This document shows, in pieces, positions 42,305-50,650 of a DNA stretch of 64,000 nucleotides. The stretch's first letter is position 1. Every line of letters begins with the position of its first letter. Below the pieces are notes generated by a model. It had not been told where the DNA came from. It made no database searches and saw only the letters and a list, made by a program, of their open reading frames with translations. A program made the position numbers and the translations under genes. Origin of the DNA: Aestuariispira ectoiniformans (GTDB taxonomy: Bacteria > Pseudomonadota > Alphaproteobacteria > UBA8366 > Aestuariispiraceae); the NCBI RefSeq assembly GCF_025136295.1, contig NZ_CP062788.1, positions 1,581,001-1,645,000 of the forward strand. The letters are read 5' to 3'.

Positions 42305-44092
42305 TCAGTTGTGGTCGCCGCCGGGTTTGGGGGCGGCCACGACCTTGGTCAGGTCGGCGGGAAAAGTGATGTGGAACTGGCTGCCTTCGCCGGGTTCCGA
42401 GGTCACGATAATCCGGCCATGCAACGTCTCTTTGACCAGATCCTGAATGATGGGCATACCAAGGCCGCTGCCGCCCTGGTCCCGTTTGGTCGTGAAATAA
42501 GGGTCAAACAGCTTTTCACGAACCTCAGGCGTCATGCCTTTGCCGTTGTCGGTAAAGGCCAGCCTTAATTCGTCACCGGCCTGATGTACCTCTATTCCTA
42601 TACGGCCCTTGGAAGACAGGTCGTTGTCGAAGGCGTGGATCAGGGCATTGGTCATCAGATTGGTGATCACCTGTGACAGGGCCCCGGGTTCGGTATTGAT
42701 TTCCAGGTCGTCGGGGCAGTCGAGGAAGATTTCCACCTCTTTGAATTTTTTTGTGCGGGGCCGGATGCTGCGCAGGATATCTTCCAGATATTCACACACG
42801 TTGATGGTCTGGATTTCCGCATGACTGACATCCACGGCAACGCGTTTGAAGCTTTGGATCAGGTCGGCCGCACGTCGCAGGTTGGTTTCCAGAATCTGGA
42901 ACCCTTCGCGGCTGTAGTCCAGATAGGTTTCCATATCCGACCGTTTGATGGTTCGCTCTTCAAAGGCCCGCGCCAATTGTTTGGTGCGTGCGCGCAACGC
43001 ACTGGTTGTTGTGACCGCGCTGCCGAGAGGGGTGCTGGTCTCATGGGCGATGCCTGCGACCAGATCGCCAAGCGCGGCCATTTTCTCTGCATGGATTAAC
43101 TGGCTTTGGGCCCCTTCCAGGGCTTTGAGGGCTCCTTCGGCGCGCTTCATCGCATGACGGGTGCGGCGTTCCGCCTGCTGTCGGGCGATGGCGCTGCCGA
43201 TCACGTTGCAGAATTGGGTAAGAAGGTCGGATTCCCGCGACGTCCACTGCCGGTCTTCTGTATAGCATTCCATGGTCACAAGGCCGATCAGGCTGCGTTG
43301 GAACATGATGGGGTGGACTTGTAGGGCTTTCAGTCCCGTCTCTTCGAGAATGTCCCGATCCAGTGCCGCTTCGGATGGTAAATCGTCCAGCTTGTTCAGC
43401 AGGACCGCTTTCCCCTTGTTGAGGGATTGCTCGATCCAACGCAGAGAGGGCAGAGGGATCGTATGAATGCCGGGGTTTTCGCCGTCGATACGGTCACTGA
43501 TCCACTGGCGGGCACGGATAACGGAGCTCTCATCCGTCAATGGTGCGAGGGCGACCCGGTCAACATTCAGATAGATGCCCAGATTGCGCAACGAGTCCGA
43601 AATGGCATTGGCGATATCGATGCCGAGCAACTGCCCGGAAATATTGCTCATCAGCTTGTCGGCTTCGGCGTCGTGGCACAGTTCGGCTTCGGCTTCCTTG
43701 CGCTCTGTGATGTCCTGCAGGCAGAAGGCAAGATGCATTTTGCCGTTCAGCTCGACCAGGCCGAGGTCCATGAGGACAACGATCAACCTGTTGTCGGCAG
43801 TCATGACGACAGCCTCACGGGCCTGGATGCGGCCGTCCTGTTTCAGCTTGTCCCGAAGGTTTCGGGCATGGTCGGGTGAGCGGACAAGCTCGTTTTTAAT
43901 GAGGCTCAGGTCCCCGTCATCAGGAATATTGAAAAGTTCGCGGCAATGGGACGTTGCCCAGAGAACATCCTTGTCATCCGCATCCAGGACGACTGCGGCG
44001 ACGGGCAGGGCTTCAAGGAACTGTAACGCAACATCGTTATCCGACGTCCCGGCAAGTATCTCCTGAAGGTTATAGCGTTCTGCCTTTCCCAT
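42305..44092 (-). CDS. Sensor histidine kinase with PAS and GAF domains
   Basis: Soluble kinase of 595 residues, no membrane segment. PAS-like domain about 20-130 (LEALPVAAVVLDADDKDVLWA, CLQDITERKEAEAEL), GAF domain about 145-305 and a HisKA/HATPase core from about 330. The phosphorylated residue is His350 in AGIAHETSTPLG, the HPK4-type H-box. The N-box NLMTNALIHAF and G-boxes DNGKGM and GGSGLGMPII are complete. No response regulator is adjacent, so its partner is unknown. I begin at ATG 44092; the frame extends to ATG 44200, but that extension lacks clear homology. Confidence 0.88.
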   Translation of the reverse strand: MGKAERYNLQEILAGTSDNDVALQFLEALPVAAVVLDADDKDVLWATSHCRELFNIPDDGDLSLIKNELVRSPDHARNLRDKLKQDGRIQAREAVVMTADNRLIVVLMDLGLVELNGKMHLAFCLQDITERKEAEAELCHDAEADKLMSNISGQLLGIDIANAISDSLRNLGIYLNVDRVALAPLTDESSVIRARQWISDRIDGENPGIHTIPLPSLRWIEQSLNKGKAVLLNKLDDLPSEAALDRDILEETGLKALQVHPIMFQRSLIGLVTMECYTEDRQWTSRESDLLTQFCNVIGSAIARQQAERRTRHAMKRAEGALKALEGAQSQLIHAEKMAALGDLVAGIAHETSTPLGSAVTTTSALRARTKQLARAFEERTIKRSDMETYLDYSREGFQILETNLRRAADLIQSFKRVAVDVSHAEIQTINVCEYLEDILRSIRPRTKKFKEVEIFLDCPDDLEINTEPGALSQVITNLMTNALIHAFDNDLSSKGRIGIEVHQAGDELRLAFTDNGKGMTPEVREKLFDPYFTTKRDQGGSGLGMPIIQDLVKETLHGRIIVTSEPGEGSQFHITFPADLTKVVAAPKPGGDHN

Positions 44093-44345
44093 TGAGGAAC
44101 TATACCCCTCATAGTGTTCAAACCATACCCCAAAAGATTGAATAGGCCTGGAACCCTTAACAAGACATAATTTTCGTTTTCGATCTTTGATGAATGTCAT
44201 TCCAGTCGCAATGGTTTTGCCCTATGGAGCGCTGTCATGTCGCATTTTTAGGGCTTGCGGACTTATTTTCGATTGGGGATGAGTGTTGTGAGCCATAGAT
44301 TGGCGACATTCGTGTGGCACGACGAAAACAAAGCAGATAGGGAAA

Positions 44346-45239
44346 ATGATGGGTGACAGAGATCTCCGGGGCAAGCCGATTGCCGATAAGATCCTGGCGC
44401 AGGTCGCCGCGGATGCGGCCGAACTGACCGAGGCCGGTTGGGCGCCAAAACTGGTATCAATCACGGTCGGCGATGTTGAGGCTGTTGATGTGTATGTGCG
44501 CAACCAGCGCCGTGTGGCCGAACGGTCCGGCATCGGCTTCGAAGAACGGAACTTTCCCGCCGATGTAACCCAGGCGGAACTGCAGGCCGCCGTTGCCAAT
44601 ATGAATGTGGATCCCAGAGTATCGGGGATTATCATTCAGCGTCCGGTGCCGGAACAGATTTCAGTCAAGGCCCTGCAGGGGGCCATCCATCCGCTGAAGG
44701 ATGTGGAAGGGATGCACCCGACGTCGATCGGTAACATCGTTTATAACGAGGTGGATCTGGCGCCCTGTACGGCAGCGGCGTCCGTTGAAATGCTGAAGGC
44801 TACCGGCCTGCCGCTGGCGGGATTGGAAGTGGTGGTCATCGGACATTCGGAAATTGTCGGTAAGCCGATTGCCTTTCTGCTGATGGCCGAAGGGGCAACC
44901 GTGACGGTCTGTCACCATATGACGCGCAGCGTGCCGATCCACTCCCGCCGGGCCGATGCCATTTTTGTGGCGGTGGGCAAGCCGCGCCTGATTACAGGCG
45001 ATATGATCAAACCCGGCGCGGCTGTCATTGATATCGGCATCAATGCGATTGAGGAAGACGGGCAGGAAAAACTGGTCGGTGATGTGGATTATGACAGCGC
45101 TAGCGAAGTGGCCGGGTGGATCACACCGGTGCCGGGCGGCGTCGGGCCCGTGACGGTCTCCGTTCTGATGCGCAACACCATCGTGGCGTTGAGGCGCCAG
45201 AAAGAAGCCTATGACGCCAGCTTTGGCGACAGGAACTGA
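44346..45239 (+). CDS. folD: FolD-type methylenetetrahydrofolate dehydrogenase with changed cyclohydrolase residues
   Basis: Folate enzyme of 297 residues. A gap-free alignment by eye to E. coli FolD over the first 130 residues places Tyr50 and Gln98 in register, but Lys54 is Gln54 (VYVRNQRR) and Asp121 is Glu121 (LKDVEGMHP). Lys and Asp are required for the cyclohydrolase half-reaction. The NADP region is preserved (VVVIGHSEIVGKPI) as is PVPGGVGPVTVSVL near the C-terminus. It may thus be mainly a dehydrogenase, or have altered activity. The gene converges on the TetR gene. Confidence 0.85.
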   Translation: MMGDRDLRGKPIADKILAQVAADAAELTEAGWAPKLVSITVGDVEAVDVYVRNQRRVAERSGIGFEERNFPADVTQAELQAAVANMNVDPRVSGIIIQRPVPEQISVKALQGAIHPLKDVEGMHPTSIGNIVYNEVDLAPCTAAASVEMLKATGLPLAGLEVVVIGHSEIVGKPIAFLLMAEGATVTVCHHMTRSVPIHSRRADAIFVAVGKPRLITGDMIKPGAAVIDIGINAIEEDGQEKLVGDVDYDSASEVAGWITPVPGGVGPVTVSVLMRNTIVALRRQKEAYDASFGDRN

Positions 45240-45244
45240 TTGTT

Positions 45245-45895
45245 CTAGTCTGTTGTCCGGACCGGCGCGGCTGATGGGATGCCATAGCCGCGCAGGAACA
45301 TGTCTACCGCATTGGTGACATGCTGCTTCAGGTCGGGGGTGTTGGGTTCCCACCCGACCTGGGTCATCTGACGGAAGTCATAGTCCGCCTTCATCAGGCT
45401 CATAAAGAAGGTGGCGGCCTGCATGGCGTCGACCTTGGGCATTTCACCCTTGTCCATCTGTTCCTCAAAGTATGACTTGAGGATACGGCGGCCCGTCATC
45501 AACCCGCTTTCGTAAAACACTTTGCCCATATGGGGGAAGCGGGGAACCTCGCCCAGGAACAGGCGCAGACAGCGGATGGTTTCCGGTTGGGTGAGGAAGG
45601 TCATCAGGTTCATGCCGAATTCGATCAGGGCGTCGCGCAACGGCAAATCCGTAAAGTTGATTTCCTTGATGATGTCAATGACCTTGCTTGTGCTGTCACG
45701 CACAACGGCCTCGAAGACACCATCCTTATTCCCAAATAACTCATAAATCGTCCGGCGGGACCCACCGACTTCGGCGGTGATCATTTCCAATGTGGTGCCG
45801 GAGAGGCCGTGTTCGCAAAACAAATTGCGGGCCGCTTCAAGAATAGCAGCGCGGCGCATTTCCATCTTTTGATCGATTTTTGACAGGGTGGACAA
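45245..45895 (-). CDS. TetR/AcrR family transcriptional repressor
   Basis: Repressor of 216 residues. N-terminal helix-turn-helix at about 14-60 (RRAAILEAARNLFCEHGLSGTTLEMITAEVGGSRRTIYELFGNKDGVFEAVV), then an all-helical ligand domain of the TetR_C_7 type. It is divergent from an EmrA/EmrB efflux pair. Two copies of an 18-base inverted repeat lie between the genes, over the pump promoter. The start is uncertain: TTG 45895 has GGGAA upstream, while ATG 45865 would remove ten residues that are not essential for the fold. Confidence 0.9.
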   Translation of the reverse strand: MSTLSKIDQKMEMRRAAILEAARNLFCEHGLSGTTLEMITAEVGGSRRTIYELFGNKDGVFEAVVRDSTSKVIDIIKEINFTDLPLRDALIEFGMNLMTFLTQPETIRCLRLFLGEVPRFPHMGKVFYESGLMTGRRILKSYFEEQMDKGEMPKVDAMQAATFFMSLMKADYDFRQMTQVGWEPNTPDLKQHVTNAVDMFLRGYGIPSAAPVRTTD

Positions 45896-45917
45896 TCGTT
45901 ATTCCCGAGCTTTTTAC

Positions 45918-45946
45918 TTGACCTTGGTACTGCCCAGTACCATATT
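45918..45946 (+). promoter_or_regulatory. Efflux promoter with TetR operator 1
   Basis: TTGACC at 45918-45923 and CATATT at 45941-45946 form a -35/-10 pair with a 17-base spacer. The spacer is filled by the perfect 18-base palindrome TGGTACTGCCCAGTACCA (45925-45942). A TetR dimer here would exclude RNA polymerase. Confidence 0.75.
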
Positions 45947-45954
45947 GCGCAAAA

Positions 45955-45972
45955 TGGTACTGGTCAATACCA
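45955..45972. promoter_or_regulatory. TetR operator 2
   Basis: TGGTACTGGTCAATACCA repeats operator 1 with the same two-base centre; one arm differs at one of eight positions. Its centre is 30 bases from that of operator 1, about three helical turns, which would put two dimers on the same DNA face. Confidence 0.7.
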
Positions 45973-45990
45973 AACAGATTGAGTGAGCAG

Positions 45991-47094
45991 ATGAGCCCCA
46001 AGAAAGTTATTCTTCCCCTTCTGGCAGCAGCGGTTATCGGTGGCGGTGGCTATTATGGATATAGCTGGCTGACCGAGGGCCGCTTCCATGAAAGCACGGA
46101 TAACGCCTATCTGCAGGCTGATGAGGTGGCCGTGTCGCCCAAGGTCTCAGGCTATGTCAAAGACTTGCGGGTGAAGGAAAACCAGGCGGTGCGCGAAGGT
46201 GATTTGCTGCTCGCCATCGACGATGCGGATTATCGGGCTGAACTGGACCGCGCGGATGCTGCCTGGCAGTTGAAGAAGGCGGCGCTCGAGACCATGCATG
46301 AGCAGATTTCCCTTCAGGAGGCCGCCATCACTCAGGCTGCTGCCAATGTGGACATTGCACAAGCGGAACTGGGCCGGGCCAGTGACGATTTCAAACGTTA
46401 TAAGGACCTGGTCGGCAAGGGCGCTGCCAGTCGCCAGAAATTCGACCACGCCAAGGCCGACCGCCAGAAGGCGCGTGCGGGGTTGCACGCCGCCCAGGCG
46501 ACGCTGGCGGTTGAAAAGGGGCGACTTTCCGTCCTGAAGGCGCAAAAAGTCGAAGCACAAAGTGCCGTTGCCCAGGCCGCAGCCACCAAGGCTCTGGCAC
46601 AGCAGGCCCTGAATGATACCCGAATTCGCGCACCTTTTGACGGTGTTGTCGGCAACCGGTCCGCCCAGGTCGGGTCGCTGGTGTCGCCGGGCCAGCAATT
46701 GCTGGTGCTCGTGCCGTTGCCCGGGGTCTACGCGGTTGCGAATTTCAAGGAAACACAGATTTCGCGAATGGCCCCCGGCCAGAAGGCCGAGATCGAGGTC
46801 GATGCCTTCCCGGATGCAAAAATCACCGGGCGGGTGGAAAGCTTCTCTCCGGCCACGGGGGCGCAGTTCAGTCTTTTGCCGCCGGAAAACGCCACGGGGA
46901 ACTTTACCAAGATTACACAACGTGTCCCGGTTCGCATCCGCCTGGACGACAGCAAACTTGCCAAGGCCCTGCGGCCGGGCCTTTCTGTCGTGGTCGACGT
47001 AGATATCCGCGATGACAGTGGTGCTGCCCATGCAACGGGCACGGGGCTTGCCAGCGTTGTGACGCCGAACCAGAAACTGACGGGTCTTAACTGA
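45991..47094 (+). CDS. HlyD family secretion protein (EmrA-like)
   Basis: Periplasmic adaptor of 367 residues for a multidrug efflux pump. One N-terminal anchor (VILPLLAAAVIGGGGYYGYSW), then the lipoyl half-motif TDNAYLQADEVAVSPKVSGYVKDLRVKENQAVREGDLL, a long coiled-coil hairpin (about 75-200), the second half-motif DTRIRAPFDGVVGNRSAQVGSLVSPGQ and a beta-barrel domain. ATG 45991 is used; a TTG four codons earlier is unlikely. Its stop codon overlaps the start of the EmrB-type gene (ATGA-type overlap), confirming coupling. Confidence 0.93.
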   Translation: MSPKKVILPLLAAAVIGGGGYYGYSWLTEGRFHESTDNAYLQADEVAVSPKVSGYVKDLRVKENQAVREGDLLLAIDDADYRAELDRADAAWQLKKAALETMHEQISLQEAAITQAAANVDIAQAELGRASDDFKRYKDLVGKGAASRQKFDHAKADRQKARAGLHAAQATLAVEKGRLSVLKAQKVEAQSAVAQAAATKALAQQALNDTRIRAPFDGVVGNRSAQVGSLVSPGQQLLVLVPLPGVYAVANFKETQISRMAPGQKAEIEVDAFPDAKITGRVESFSPATGAQFSLLPPENATGNFTKITQRVPVRIRLDDSKLAKALRPGLSVVVDVDIRDDSGAAHATGTGLASVVTPNQKLTGLN

Positions 47095-48692
47095 TGGCCC
47101 GCAGGACCGCCAATGAAGGTGAGGGAGTTGGTGCGGCCGCTGCTGCCCCTCAGGAAGAGACTGTCGACAGGACACAGTTCATCGGCTGGCTGGCGATGGT
47201 TGTCGGCATGTTCATGGCGATCCTCGATATCCAGATTGTTGCCAGTTCCCTGGAAAACATCCAGGCGGGACTATCCGCAAGTCCGGACGAAATCGGTTGG
47301 GTGCAGACATCCTATCTGATCGCCGAAGTGGTTATGATCCCGCTGTCGGGCTTCCTGTCGCGGCTGATGTCGACACGATGGCTCTTCGTTGCCTCTGCGG
47401 CGGGCTTCACGATCATGAGCGTCGCCAGCGCAATGGCATGGTCCATCGAATCCATGATCTGGTTCCGTGCGGCGCAGGGCTTTCTGGGCGGGGCTATGAT
47501 CCCGACCGTCTTTGCCTCAACCTATATGATCTTCCCGAAAAGCAAACAGAACGGCGCCAGTGTGATGATTGGCCTGATCGCCACCATGGCGCCGACAATC
47601 GGGCCGACACTTGGCGGATATCTGACCCAGTCCATGTCCTGGCACTGGCTGTTCCTGATCAATGTAGGTCCCGGCGTTCTGGTTGCCTTGGTCGTGGCGG
47701 CGACAATGAAAATCGACAAAGGCGATCGTTCTCTTCTGCGCGGGTTTGATCTGTCGGGGCTTTTTGCCATGGCGGTTTTCCTAGGCAGCCTGGAATATGT
47801 GCTGGACGAAGGGCCGAAGGATGACTGGTTTGATGAGCGGGCCATCATTTACGGCACGATCATCTGTGCCGTTTCGGCCGCTTACTTTTTCTGGCGTATG
47901 ATCCGCTATGACAAGCCGATCGTTGACCTGACCGCGTTCAGTGACCGGAACTTTGCCGTTGGCTGTCTGTTTTCCTTTGCCCTGGGGATCGGCCTTTACG
48001 GCAGCGTCTATGTCCTGCCGCTGCTACTTGCTCGGGTAAGGGGCTATGACAGCCTGCAGATCGGTACGATCATGGCGATCACGGGGATTTGCCAGTTCAT
48101 TTCGGCACCAATTTCCGGGCGGTTGATGCGCGTGGTCTCGCCGCGAACCTTGCTGACGATTGGACTGATCCTTTTCGCAATAGGCCTGGGGCTGAACGGT
48201 TTCCAGAACAGCCAGGTTTCCTTCAATGAGCTGATCCTGCCGCAGGCGCTGCGCGGTGTGGCGATCATGTTCTGCATGTTGCCGATCACCAACCTGGCGC
48301 TGGGGACATTGCCACCGGAAAAGCTGAAAAATGCGTCCGGCCTGTTCAACCTGACCCGTAACCTTGGTGGGGCGATTGGTCTTGCCGGGATCAATACGCT
48401 TCTGGACAACCGGATTGACCTGCATTTCGATCAGTTGGCCAACCATATCAATCCGGCAAGCACGGCTTTCCAGAACACTCTGGCGCTTCTCACCGCACGA
48501 TATGAGTCTCTGGGGATAAGCAATCCGGGGGCGGCGGCGATGAAAAGCATCACGAATATCGTAGGGCGTGAATCGACCATGATTGCCTTTAACGATGTGC
48601 ATCTCGCAATGGCCGGTATTTTCGTTCTGGCCCTGGTGATGTTGCCGCTGGTGCGCAAGCCGACGGCGATGGGGTCTGCGCCCGCGCATTGA
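47094..48692 (+). CDS. DHA2 family multidrug MFS transporter (EmrB-like)
   Basis: Fourteen-helix drug/proton antiporter of 532 residues. WLAMVVGMFMAILDIQIVASSLENIQAGL is the N-terminal DHA2 motif (LDxxIV), followed by WVQTSYLIAEVVMIPLSGFLSRLMSTR and FLGGAMIPTVFASTYMIFP, then GPTLGGYLTQSMSWHWLFLINV (motif C). It forms a tripartite system with the adaptor and an outer-membrane channel encoded elsewhere. Expression is probably held by the divergent TetR protein and released by an unknown drug-like ligand. Confidence 0.93.
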   Translation: MARRTANEGEGVGAAAAAPQEETVDRTQFIGWLAMVVGMFMAILDIQIVASSLENIQAGLSASPDEIGWVQTSYLIAEVVMIPLSGFLSRLMSTRWLFVASAAGFTIMSVASAMAWSIESMIWFRAAQGFLGGAMIPTVFASTYMIFPKSKQNGASVMIGLIATMAPTIGPTLGGYLTQSMSWHWLFLINVGPGVLVALVVAATMKIDKGDRSLLRGFDLSGLFAMAVFLGSLEYVLDEGPKDDWFDERAIIYGTIICAVSAAYFFWRMIRYDKPIVDLTAFSDRNFAVGCLFSFALGIGLYGSVYVLPLLLARVRGYDSLQIGTIMAITGICQFISAPISGRLMRVVSPRTLLTIGLILFAIGLGLNGFQNSQVSFNELILPQALRGVAIMFCMLPITNLALGTLPPEKLKNASGLFNLTRNLGGAIGLAGINTLLDNRIDLHFDQLANHINPASTAFQNTLALLTARYESLGISNPGAAAMKSITNIVGRESTMIAFNDVHLAMAGIFVLALVMLPLVRKPTAMGSAPAH

Positions 48693-48764
48693 TATCCCGT
48701 CATAGGGGTTTCACCAAATAGGTGCTAGGATATCCACCGGACAACTTTTCGGGGAGTCGGGTGG

Positions 48765-49652
48765 ATGACCAAGGCATTTTCGCTGGCATCGTGGAATGTG
48801 GAACATCTGGGCCGGAAACGGGGGCTTTCGAGGGCAGAGCGGGACCGGCGCCTGGATCGCGTCATCGACTTCCTGCAGGCGGGTAATGGCGGCAACCGGC
48901 CCGATGTTTTCGCCATTTATGAAGTTGAAGGCCGGGACGTCTATTCCAAATTCGTCCGCGCCTTGCCTGACTATAACTTTTTCATCAGCGAGGGAATCCA
49001 GATGCAGGAAATCCTTGTTGGTGTGCGGTCCGGGCTGACTGCCTTTATTACCCAACGCGACGAGTTCAAATCCCAGCAACTGACGTTGCGCCCCGGTGCG
49101 CTCCTTACCCTGCATGTGGATGGGGATGATTACAGCATTCTCTTCATGCACGCCAAAAGCATGCCTGATCCGAAAGGTTTTGGCCTGCGTCAGGCCATGC
49201 TGGCAGAGGCATTCAACCTCAAAAATGCGCTGAACCGGGCGCGTGAGGCACGGCGTCAGGATGATCCCACCCTGGCAGACCATCCGGCGAATTTCATGGT
49301 GATCGGGGACCTGAACACCATGGGCGTGAACTACCCGACCGATTCCCGGGTTCTGGTTTCAGGCGAGACGGAGGCCGACGAACTGGGCCATAGTGCGGCC
49401 CGCCGGGAGATGAAAAAACTGGTGAAGAGCCATGACACGTCATGGATCGGGGTTTTGGGCGGCGCGACGGTCAAATCGGCCCTGGATCATGTCATTGCCG
49501 CGGAACATATGACGTTCAAAGCCTTCGCAAATAATGCGCAGGTGGATGTCAGGGGGTGGGTACAGCAGCCGACGGAGGCCGAGCAACTTCAATGGTCAAA
49601 CGAGTTTTCCGACCACAGCCTGCTGTACCTCGAGGTGGAAAAGGCCGATTAG
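48765..49652 (+). CDS. Endonuclease/exonuclease/phosphatase family protein
   Basis: Metal-dependent phosphodiesterase-fold protein of 295 residues, no signal peptide. Catalytic blocks of the EEP fold are in order: LASWNVEHLG with the Asn, FAIYEVEG with the metal Glu, MHAKSM, VIGDLNTMG (G-D-x-N), and FSDHSLLYLEV (S-D-H) at the end. The substrate could be DNA, a phospholipid head group or an inositol phosphate. ATG 48765 follows GGGGAG. The stop codon overlaps that of the convergent LysR gene. Confidence 0.87.
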   Translation: MTKAFSLASWNVEHLGRKRGLSRAERDRRLDRVIDFLQAGNGGNRPDVFAIYEVEGRDVYSKFVRALPDYNFFISEGIQMQEILVGVRSGLTAFITQRDEFKSQQLTLRPGALLTLHVDGDDYSILFMHAKSMPDPKGFGLRQAMLAEAFNLKNALNRAREARRQDDPTLADHPANFMVIGDLNTMGVNYPTDSRVLVSGETEADELGHSAARREMKKLVKSHDTSWIGVLGGATVKSALDHVIAAEHMTFKAFANNAQVDVRGWVQQPTEAEQLQWSNEFSDHSLLYLEVEKAD

Positions 49653-50512
49653 AATTCCTGGCTGTGGCGTGAGGCCACGTCGCGTAGCCCTGTGATCGCG
49701 CGCTCCATTGCATGTTCATCCCGGGGGCGCGAGGAATAGACTATATAGGCCGGACGACTGATCTCCTTACTGTCGGGCACGGGGAACAGGCGGCCCGACT
49801 TGATCTGTGATTGAACGACCCGGATCGGGAAATAGCCGGAACCACCGTTTTTCAGGATGTATTGCAATCCCAGTGCGCCCAGTCCTACCGCAACAGCAGG
49901 AGGCGGCAGGTCGGGATGAGTTTCGGTGTGAATGGCGCGGAACTGATCCCCCCAGTCAACAAAGACATAGCCGGGATTTTTCTCGGGCGGCGGTGCGTTT
50001 TCTTCGGTGGCGACCAGGATCAGTTTCTCCTCCAGCAGCGGCTCGATGATGAAGCCGGACATCTGCCGGGGGGAATACATAACGCCCAGGTCCAGAATGC
50101 CGTCCGCAAGCTGGCGTGACATGCTGGTGGAATAATCGGCCTCCACCCGGATGGCGATGTCCGGTGCGTTCTTCCGCATCCAGGGCATCCAGCGCAGGAC
50201 GAGACGATCCCATAGGCTGACCTGTGCACCAAGGCCGATGATCCCGCTATAGCCCTTGGGGAGTTTGACCTCCAGGCGCGCCTGCTGCCAAAGTCGCATC
50301 ATGTTCAGGGCATAACGTTGGAACTGTTGACCGGTGGCGGTGAGTGTCACCCCGGAATGGCTGCGGTTGAACAGGCTGCGCCCCAATTCCTCTTCCAGAC
50401 CGCGAATACGGGCGCTGATGGTGGACTGCGTAACGTTCAGTTTTTCCGCTGCCTTGTTAAAGTTACCGGTGTTCGCGATTTCGATGAATGTTCTAATTTG
50501 ATCCAGATGCAT
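49649..50512 (-). CDS. LysR family transcriptional regulator
   Basis: Regulator of 287 residues. MHLDQIRTFIEIANTGNFNKAAEKLNVTQSTISARIRGLEEELGRSLFNRSHSGVTLTATG is the canonical LysR winged helix (1-61); the periplasmic-binding-protein-like effector domain spans about 90-280. Start at ATG 50512 is preferred to the frame start at 50527. It is divergent from an MFS gene, and a T-N11-A box lies in the 138-base gap. The MFS gene is the probable target. Confidence 0.9.
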   Translation of the reverse strand: MHLDQIRTFIEIANTGNFNKAAEKLNVTQSTISARIRGLEEELGRSLFNRSHSGVTLTATGQQFQRYALNMMRLWQQARLEVKLPKGYSGIIGLGAQVSLWDRLVLRWMPWMRKNAPDIAIRVEADYSTSMSRQLADGILDLGVMYSPRQMSGFIIEPLLEEKLILVATEENAPPPEKNPGYVFVDWGDQFRAIHTETHPDLPPPAVAVGLGALGLQYILKNGGSGYFPIRVVQSQIKSGRLFPVPDSKEISRPAYIVYSSRPRDEHAMERAITGLRDVASRHSQEF

Positions 50513-50532
50513 AGGGCGTCTCCGCAAAGGCT

Positions 50533-50547
50533 ATCGATATTTTCGAT
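50533..50547. promoter_or_regulatory. LysR box (T-N11-A) between LysR and MFS genes
   Basis: ATCGATATTTTCGAT contains the inverted arms ATCGA and TCGAT and an exact T-N11-A pattern at 50534-50546. It lies 21 bases before the LysR start, where autoregulatory sites are usual. Confidence 0.5.
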
Positions 50548-50650
50548 CATTCTGCGATAAATAAATCGTTTCTCAAATAGCCAATCTTTGGCCATCTATA
50601 GGGGCATCACCCATTTAGGATCGGGCGGTTACGTTCCGCCCCATAGAAAG

